Positions 8,223 to 12,583 of a stretch of 12,583 nt of DNA are shown here, one piece after another. Location of the stretch: NCBI GenBank assembly GCA_945865355.1, contig CAMBDN010000053.1, forward strand, positions 1-12,583. The letters run 5' to 3'. Below the pieces are notes generated by a model. The model saw only the letters and a program-made list of their open reading frames with translations, did not search any database and was not told where the DNA came from. Source of the DNA: Legionella genomosp. 1 (GTDB taxonomy: Bacteria; Pseudomonadota; Gammaproteobacteria; Legionellales; Legionellaceae). Both the position numbers and the translations under genes were made by a program. Position 1 is the first letter of the stretch, and every line of letters starts with the position of its first letter.

Positions 8223-8250
8223 TTGAGTCAGGGCAAACACATGCTATAAA
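8223..8250 (+). promoter_or_regulatory. Probable sigma70 promoter of the thiE-thiM-thiD-panE operon
   Basis: TTGAGT (8223-8228) and TATAAA (8245-8250) are 16 bp apart in the 151-bp stretch after the nucleotidase gene; a shifted TAAAAT gives 18 bp. The -35 box abuts a short imperfect palindrome, AACAG-TG-CTGTT (8211-8222), that could be an operator. The leader up to thiE shows no CTGAGA or other core of a TPP riboswitch. Support is by hexamer match and position only. Confidence 0.45.
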
Positions 8251-8378
8251 ATAAGAAAAAAAACCGCCGTCTTTACGAACGAAGTATGCGGTTATCCCTT
8301 TGTTTTGCGTTACACCTCATTCAGTTCAACATAATAATAGAGTATTCTATCCACACTTTAACCAGCTATGATTTATCG

Positions 8379-9032
8379 ATGCTGATAAACGCACCCTTCT
8401 ATAAACTCATGCTGCTCACCAATCGGCAGCAAACACCTCTAGCCGACTACCTACAATTTATCAGAACCTGTGCCAGCTCGGGGATCACCGCTGTACAATT
8501 GCGCGAAAAAAAGCAACCCATTGACTATCTTTTGGCGTTTGGCCAGCAACTTAAGAGCATTCTCGATCCCTTAAATATCCCTCTGATCGTTAATGATGAT
8601 ATTGAGCTTGCTCTAGAATTGAATGCTAGCGGCGTGCATTTAGGGCAATCAGACGGTGATGCCAGAAAAGCTCGACAGATATTAGGCCCCCATAAAATGA
8701 TTGGTGTGTCGATTGATTCAGAAGAAAATTTAATCAGCGCAAATGATTTACCGATTGACTATGTCGGCATTGGTGCCATTTATAAAACGGCTAATAAGCA
8801 TAATGTGACGACCATTTGGGGTGTGAAACGATTGCAACAGATCGCTGCTCATTCAAAACACCCCATCATCGGCATCGGCGGGATAGATATCCATAATGCT
8901 GCAGACGTCGTATTATCTGGCGCTGAAGGCATTGCCGTGATTGGTGCCCTTCATGACGCTTGCGATCCCAGTCAAGTCACTCAGCAATTAAGAAATATCA
9001 TCGATAAAGGAGACTATAACCATGTTGCATGA
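8379..9032 (+). CDS. thiE: Thiamine-phosphate synthase
   Basis: Cytosolic TIM-barrel enzyme that joins HMP pyrophosphate to thiazole phosphate, giving thiamine monophosphate. With this start the product is 217 residues, the usual ThiE size. Family motifs are intact: VQLREK (39-44), NDD (72-74) with HLGQSDGDA after it, GIGAIYKT (130-137) for the phosphate-binding loop, and GIGGI (165-169). The open frame extends to an ATG at 8286, but the extra 31 residues are not ThiE-like. ATG 8379 precedes the family N-terminus, though no clear Shine-Dalgarno is visible before either codon, and ATG 8409 is a third option. The 3' end overlaps thiM by 11 bp. The gene supplies the coupling step for the two salvage kinases downstream. 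Confidence 0.92.
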   Translation: MLINAPFYKLMLLTNRQQTPLADYLQFIRTCASSGITAVQLREKKQPIDYLLAFGQQLKSILDPLNIPLIVNDDIELALELNASGVHLGQSDGDARKARQILGPHKMIGVSIDSEENLISANDLPIDYVGIGAIYKTANKHNVTTIWGVKRLQQIAAHSKHPIIGIGGIDIHNAADVVLSGAEGIAVIGALHDACDPSQVTQQLRNIIDKGDYNHVA

Positions 9033-9807
9033 TCTGGAAAATGCCTTGATTAAATTACGCCAAACGAAACCCTTGGTCCTCTGCCTAACCAACCATGTCA
9101 CTATGGATTTTATGGCCAATTGCTTATTGAGCCTTGGAGCTGCCCCCATCATGAGCGAAGACGGGCGTGAGCTAGACGAATTAGTACAAATTTGTCATGC
9201 CGTAAACATCAACATAGGGACCTTGGATAGAGCCTTTATCGAACGCGCTAACACGACAGTACAATTTGCAGAGAAATATCAAAAACCAGTCATTCTTGAT
9301 CCAGTTGGTGCCGGAGCCACTCATGTTCGAACAGCATCATCCCGAACTTTGCTAGCCTCGGCTGATATAGTCAGAGGAAATGCCAGTGAAATCATGGCAC
9401 TTATAGATAATGTAAATGGAACATTAGGGGTAGAATCAACCCACCCAGTGAGTGATGCCGAATCCAGTGCGACGCTGCTTGCAAAGACGCATCATTGCAC
9501 TGTAGTGGTCAGTGGTGAGCAGGATTTTATCACCGATGGACAACGGGAACGGTATCTGCGTTTCGGGTCTCCTTTAATGCCGCTAGTAACGGGCATGGGC
9601 TGTACATTAACGGCGGTAATCGCCGCCTTCAAGGCGGTCATTCCCGACGCCTACACAGCAGCCTATCTTGCCACAGCCTATTTTAGTTTGTGTGGTAGTC
9701 TCGCCTCAAGCAAAACTGATAAACCCGGATCGTTTCGTACTCTTTTTATTGATGAACTATTTACAGCTGATATTGCCGCGATGAGGAATATTCCCTATGC
9801 AGTATAA
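9022..9807 (+). CDS. thiM: Hydroxyethylthiazole kinase
   Basis: Cytosolic ribokinase-fold kinase that phosphorylates 4-methyl-5-(2-hydroxyethyl)thiazole, salvaging the thiazole half of thiamine. The 261 residues match ThiM in length. N-terminal conserved blocks are LTNHVTMDFMANCLLSLGA and APIMSED. They are followed by NINIGTL, LDPVGAGAT (from D93) and RGNASEI. The anion-hole and catalytic loop is GMGCTLTA with Cys194. The ATG at 9022 has AAGGAG nine nt upstream. The start overlaps the thiE end by 11 bp and the stop overlaps thiD by 11 bp, so translation is probably coupled through the operon. Its presence shows capacity to salvage preformed thiazole; no thiG or thiS is in the window. Confidence 0.95.
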   Translation: MLHDLENALIKLRQTKPLVLCLTNHVTMDFMANCLLSLGAAPIMSEDGRELDELVQICHAVNINIGTLDRAFIERANTTVQFAEKYQKPVILDPVGAGATHVRTASSRTLLASADIVRGNASEIMALIDNVNGTLGVESTHPVSDAESSATLLAKTHHCTVVVSGEQDFITDGQRERYLRFGSPLMPLVTGMGCTLTAVIAAFKAVIPDAYTAAYLATAYFSLCGSLASSKTDKPGSFRTLFIDELFTADIAAMRNIPYAV

Positions 9808-10639
9808 ATGTCTATCTATTGCCGGATTTGACGGTTCCGGAGGCGCAGGACTTCAAGCCGACCTGAAAACATTTTCAGCATTGGGATGCTACGGTATGAC
9901 CGTTCTTACCGCATTACCGGTACAAAATACCATGGGGGTCCGACGTTGCTATGACATCCCTTTGGAAGCAATCAGTGAACAACTTGAGACGATATTTGAT
10001 GATATTATTCCTGATAGCATTAAAATTGGCATGCTTTTTAAAACCGAAATTGTTGAACTGGTCGCAGACTTTTTAGCAGTCAATGCCGCAGGAATACCCA
10101 TTGTTCTTGATCCAGTGATGGTTGCTAAAAGTGGCGACCATTTACTAATGCCCGCAGCCATCGCCTCTCTTAAAAAATATTTGGTTCCTTTAGCCACTAT
10201 TGTGACGCCTAATTTTCCTGAGGCTGAGGCGCTAACAGGGAGTTCGGGCCCCTATTCCGCTTCGCTAGATGCGGAATGCGTTGACAATCAAGCCTTTCTT
10301 GCTGGTAAATTGCTTGCTCTTGGTGCAAAGGCGGTATTACTAAAAGGTGGTCATTTGGGTGGGGAGGCATCAAATGATCTCTATTCTGACCAAGAAGGTC
10401 GGGAAATTTGGCTTAATAGCCCACGCATCAACAGTAAAAATACCCATGGTACAGGATGTACACTATCAGCAGCTATTGCAGCTCAACTCGCTTTAGGTCA
10501 GCCGCTGGTTGAAGCGTGCCAACTTGCAAAAAATTATTTATCGGGTGCATTGCGTGCGGCACAACATTCCTCCGTAGGAAAAGGCCATGGACCGGTCCAC
10601 CATTTCTACAATATATGGACTAGCAATGAAATCCGTTGA
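9797..10639 (+). CDS. thiD: Hydroxymethylpyrimidine (phosphate) kinase
   Basis: Cytosolic ribokinase-family enzyme that phosphorylates HMP to HMP-P and then to HMP-PP, the pyrimidine substrate of ThiE. The 280-residue protein has the N-terminal glycine-rich block AGFDGSGGAGLQAD (9-22), where most ThiD proteins have S in place of F. It also has KIGML, LDPVMVAKSGDHLL and TPNFPEAEALTG, and the catalytic loop THGTGCTLSAA with Cys221. The start overlaps the thiM stop by 11 bp and the 3' end overlaps the panE-like gene by 14 bp. No ThiE domain is fused to it, unlike some ThiDE proteins; ThiE is separate in this operon. Whether it performs both phosphorylation steps is assumed from the family. Confidence 0.95.
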   Translation: MQYKCLSIAGFDGSGGAGLQADLKTFSALGCYGMTVLTALPVQNTMGVRRCYDIPLEAISEQLETIFDDIIPDSIKIGMLFKTEIVELVADFLAVNAAGIPIVLDPVMVAKSGDHLLMPAAIASLKKYLVPLATIVTPNFPEAEALTGSSGPYSASLDAECVDNQAFLAGKLLALGAKAVLLKGGHLGGEASNDLYSDQEGREIWLNSPRINSKNTHGTGCTLSAAIAAQLALGQPLVEACQLAKNYLSGALRAAQHSSVGKGHGPVHHFYNIWTSNEIR

Positions 10640-11555
10640 TAAATCCCCAACCTGGTATATCGCCGGGATTGGTGCCATGGGAGGCTTACTAGCTAATCGC
10701 TTCACCTATGCAGGGCATAAGGTTAACTTGCTATTGAAAAGTGAAGCCCAATTACTCACCTACCAGCAATCTAAATTAACGGTGATGACTGAAAACAGCG
10801 AGTTTAGCTGCCATCCCCCTGCGATTGATATTGAGCATCTTAACAATACATGCATTCATTATTTGATCTGCTGTGTGAAAGCATATGACGTCACTAAGCT
10901 TTTACTACGTTTGGCGCCCCATCTAAATGAAAAAAGTATCATTATCCTGATCCACAATGGCTTAGGCGTTATTGATGAAATTAAAGCGCAATTGCCAAAA
11001 TTACGGATTATTTCAGGAAGTAGCACCATCGGCGCTTATCTTGAATCGCCCTTCACCATTAGAGCTTTTTTAGATGGAAACTTGTATTTGGGTGATAGCG
11101 TTGGACAATTCAAAGGCGAGCAAATCGAGACCATTCGCACAACATTTCAAGCTGCAAAACTGCCGTTTCAATGGGAAGAAGATATTGGGACGATGCTGTG
11201 GGAAAAATTTGCGCTCAATTGCAGCGTGAATATTTTGACAGCCTTACTCACCTGCAAAAATGGTGATTTACTCCACCATATTGACTTACTAAGACAGATA
11301 ACCCATGAGATTGCCCAAGTGGTTAATGCCTTTGACCATAGCATGTCTACTGAACAGTTATTCCTAAAAGTAACACGACTACTTCAGAGTGTAGGTAATA
11401 ATTATTCTTCGATGTACAAAGATGTACGGAACAATAGGAAAACTGAATTACGCTACCTCAATGAACACCTCATTGCGCTCGCACAACAGAAAAAAATTGC
11501 TACCCCATTCAACATCGAATTATTAAAGCAATTCTATGCTAAGTATCCTGTATGA
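10626..11555 (+). CDS. panE: 2-dehydropantoate 2-reductase (ketopantoate reductase)
   Basis: Cytosolic NADPH-dependent reductase expected to convert 2-dehydropantoate to pantoate for pantothenate and CoA synthesis. The 309-residue product has an N-terminal Rossmann loop G-I-G-A-M-G (14-19). CVKAYDV and IHNGLG are at the ketopantoate site. The C-terminal domain carries catalytic Lys194 in LWEKFALNCSVNILTAL (with N198 and N202) and the conserved E274 in KTELRYLN; the overall order agrees with E. coli PanE. I chose ATG 10626 over the earlier in-frame ATG 10587 because the Rossmann fold then begins as usual and the overlap with thiD (14 bp) matches the operon pattern. Only a weak GGA lies upstream. 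The gene ends 6 bp from the convergent regulator gene. A related ketoacid reductase of other specificity cannot be excluded. Confidence 0.88.
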   Translation: MKSVDKSPTWYIAGIGAMGGLLANRFTYAGHKVNLLLKSEAQLLTYQQSKLTVMTENSEFSCHPPAIDIEHLNNTCIHYLICCVKAYDVTKLLLRLAPHLNEKSIIILIHNGLGVIDEIKAQLPKLRIISGSSTIGAYLESPFTIRAFLDGNLYLGDSVGQFKGEQIETIRTTFQAAKLPFQWEEDIGTMLWEKFALNCSVNILTALLTCKNGDLLHHIDLLRQITHEIAQVVNAFDHSMSTEQLFLKVTRLLQSVGNNYSSMYKDVRNNRKTELRYLNEHLIALAQQKKIATPFNIELLKQFYAKYPV

Positions 11556-11561
11556 TAAGGC

Positions 11562-12251
11562 TTATTGTGGTGGAATATTCTGAGTTTCACGCCATCGCGT
11601 TAACAACGCCTGACGGCGCTCAGGAAACCGAATTGATAAAGACTGCAAATGGGTGATTCTATCCATGCGAAAATGTCGAAATCCTTGGCGTAATTCACAC
11701 CAGGCAACAACAATACGAACACTCTCAAAAAACCCAAGGGCAAAAGGCCAGATGGTGCGCTGCGTTTCATTTTTTTTGACATCTTGGTAGGTAAGAACAA
11801 GTTTACGCTCAGAGCGGATAGCTTGTCGGATAGCTACGAGTTCTTCGTCTCGAGCAACGATCGGCAGCCCTGGGCCAATAAGAAGTGCTGACGCATCAAG
11901 TTCATTGCGAAGATCCGTAGGAAGTACCGCGGCAATCTTTGCCAACGCATTCTGCGCTGCAAATTTTAATTTGCTATCACCACGTTTTGCAACCCAGCGA
12001 GAACCAAGCACCAGAGCTTCAATTTCTTCATGCGAAAACATCAAAGGAGGGAGCATAAAACCTGGACGCAATAAGTAGCCAATACCCGCCTCACCCTCGA
12101 TCTCAGCCCCCTGCGCTTGCAGTGTCGCTATGTCACGATAAAGTGTACGTAAACTGACCCCTAAATCACTAGCCAGGGTTGCTCCACTCACTGGAAAACG
12201 ATGGTGTCGCAAAATTTGCATCAAATCAAGCAAGCGTATAGTACGAGACAA
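11562..12251 (-). CDS. YafY-type HTH-WYL transcriptional regulator
   Basis: DNA-binding regulator of 229 residues with an N-terminal winged helix-turn-helix of the HTH_11/DeoR-like type (about residues 3-60; MSRTIRLLDLMQILRHH, then LASDLGVSLRTLYRDIATL). A WYL-type ligand- or nucleic-acid-sensing domain follows (about 130-215; TIWPFALGFFESVRIVVAW, then FRHFRMDRI). The start is TTG at 12251 with AGGGG eight nt upstream; an in-frame TAA just above rules out a longer protein, and the nearby ATG at 12257 is out of frame. A perfect 24-bp inverted repeat lies 25-75 bp upstream and is a natural candidate operator for autoregulation. The regulator converges on panE and is not obviously tied to thiamine genes. 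The targets and ligand are unknown. Confidence 0.9.
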   Translation of the reverse strand: MSRTIRLLDLMQILRHHRFPVSGATLASDLGVSLRTLYRDIATLQAQGAEIEGEAGIGYLLRPGFMLPPLMFSHEEIEALVLGSRWVAKRGDSKLKFAAQNALAKIAAVLPTDLRNELDASALLIGPGLPIVARDEELVAIRQAIRSERKLVLTYQDVKKNETQRTIWPFALGFFESVRIVVAWCELRQGFRHFRMDRITHLQSLSIRFPERRQALLTRWRETQNIPPQ

Positions 12252-12275
12252 TGGGCATACCCCTGCCGGTTAGGA

Positions 12276-12326
12276 TGATAACACATGATATACTGACAAT
12301 TTTTGTCAGTATATCATGTGTTATCA
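12276..12326. repeat. Perfect 24-bp inverted repeat upstream of the WYL regulator
   Basis: Arms 12276-12299 and 12303-12326 are exact reverse complements around a TTT centre. The arm contains ACACATGATATACTGACAA, so the core reads as two facing TGACA/TGTCA sites flanked by TATAC/GTATA. It lies between the regulator start and the mobile DNA, with no following T-run and no gene converging on it from the right, so a terminator is unlikely. An operator overlapping the regulator promoter (TTGTCA and TATACT-like boxes occur within it on both strands) is the preferred reading. A small mobile palindrome is the alternative. Confidence 0.7.
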
Positions 12327-12365
12327 CGTGCCTGTCGCAAAACGCTAAAAAATATAAACCCGAAT

Positions 12366-12507
12366 GGCTTTGTTGCGTAACGCATTACTTGTTCAAATTG
12401 AGAAATACAAGGCAGAGCAAAGCTGTGCATTGTAAGTATTTTCCAATCGTAAGATGAGCCTGAAATAATTATGACGATGTCGTAGTTAGTTTTGCTTTTA
12501 GGGTTTG
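12366..12507. mobile_element. Probable terminal fragment of an insertion sequence, interrupted by a group II intron
   Basis: The sequence starting GGCTTTGTTGCGTAACG at 12366 looks like the terminal inverted repeat of IS5-type elements, some of which end in GGCTTTGTTG. About 140 bp follow with no recognisable gene, and the rest of any element would lie beyond the intron that begins near 12507. No transposase, second terminal repeat or target duplication can be seen here, so this is recognition by the end sequence only. Confidence 0.4.
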
Positions 12508-12583
12508 GTGAGTAGAATGGCCGGATTTCTCCAACCAAACCCTCCTCAGAACCGTACGTGCGGATTTCCCGCATACGGCTCCC
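12508..12583 (-). mobile_element. Group II intron, 3' end (domains V and VI; cut by window edge)
   Basis: On the minus strand a 33-nt hairpin at 12581-12549 matches the highly conserved domain V. It has GAGCCGTATGCG on the 5' side including the AGC catalytic triad, a GAAA-type loop, and CGCACGTACGGTTC on the 3' side. A second stem follows directly: GGTTGG pairs with CCGGCC around AGAAAT, with a lower stem that includes GAG/CTC and leaves an unpaired A near 12513, as expected for the domain VI branch point. An end in AC near 12508 fits the family rule. Domains I-IV, and any reverse transcriptase/maturase gene, would lie at higher coordinates outside the window. Confidence 0.8.
12549..12581 (-). 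ncRNA. Group II intron domain V (catalytic hairpin)
   Basis: The two strands GAGCCGTA and TACGGTTC pair as in known domain V helices (including the G-U next to the AGC triad). The tip stem GCGG/CCGC carries a GAAA-like loop. The length of 33 nt compares with the usual 34. This is the best-conserved part of any group II intron and is the basis for the intron call. Confidence 0.85.

Noticed and set aside
8135..8400. TPP riboswitch (thi box) upstream of the thiamine operon
   Set aside because: Expected from context, but no CTGAGA, ACCTGATCTGG-like or CCAGCG-AGGGA-like core is visible on the plus strand.
12276..12326. CRISPR repeat, dif site or attachment site
   Set aside because: A single palindrome with no spacer-repeat array and no adjacent recombinase gene; it lacks the XerC/XerD pattern with a 6-bp central spacer.
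12251..12574. Small reading frames on both strands across the right end (68 and 86 codons)
   Set aside because: They cross the palindrome, the IS end and the structured intron RNA, have no family resemblance, and are best explained as chance frames in non-coding DNA.

Overview
The window looks like chromosomal DNA from a low-to-moderate-GC gammaproteobacterium, most likely Legionella or a close relative in the Legionellales. The best pointers are a HAD-IG 5'-nucleotidase that resembles Legionella pneumophila Lpg0095 as I recall it, and an MFS transporter next to thymidine kinase that recalls the Legionella Pht family. This assignment rests on remembered protein families, not on a search.

Left part (1-1329, minus strand): thymidine kinase (tdk) followed 86 bp downstream by an MFS transporter cut by the window edge. 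Together they would form a thymidine or nucleoside uptake and phosphorylation pair. They diverge from the next block.

Centre (1419-8134, plus strand): an NAD-type malic enzyme is tightly followed (11 bp, ribosome-binding site over the stop codon) by a membrane-anchored, stand-alone glutamate-synthase-type FMN/[3Fe-4S] protein. After a 123-bp spacer holding a possible -10 box and a strong 13-15 bp hairpin come acetyl-CoA synthetase (acs) and the HAD-IG nucleotidase. The last two genes are linked by a possible 10-codon minicistron. The block serves malate/pyruvate, acetate and nucleotide metabolism.

Thiamine block (8223-11555, plus strand): a plausible sigma70 promoter precedes thiE-thiM-thiD and a panE-like ketopantoate reductase. 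All four genes overlap by 11-14 bp. This is a thiazole and pyrimidine salvage set joined to a pantothenate/CoA gene. I see no TPP riboswitch.

Right end (11562-12583): a YafY-type HTH-WYL regulator on the minus strand converges on panE with a 6-bp gap. Just upstream of its TTG start is a perfect 24-bp inverted repeat with a 3-bp centre. Beyond it lies mobile DNA: a probable IS terminus starting near 12366, interrupted near 12507 by the 3' end (domains VI and V) of a group II intron on the minus strand, whose body lies outside the window.

Most of the window is ordinary metabolism. The parts most worth a second look are the 24-bp inverted repeat beside the WYL gene, the intron-in-IS junction, the acs leader hairpin, the panE/thi linkage and the anchored GltS-like protein. 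I found no convincing evidence for a wholly new multi-gene system.
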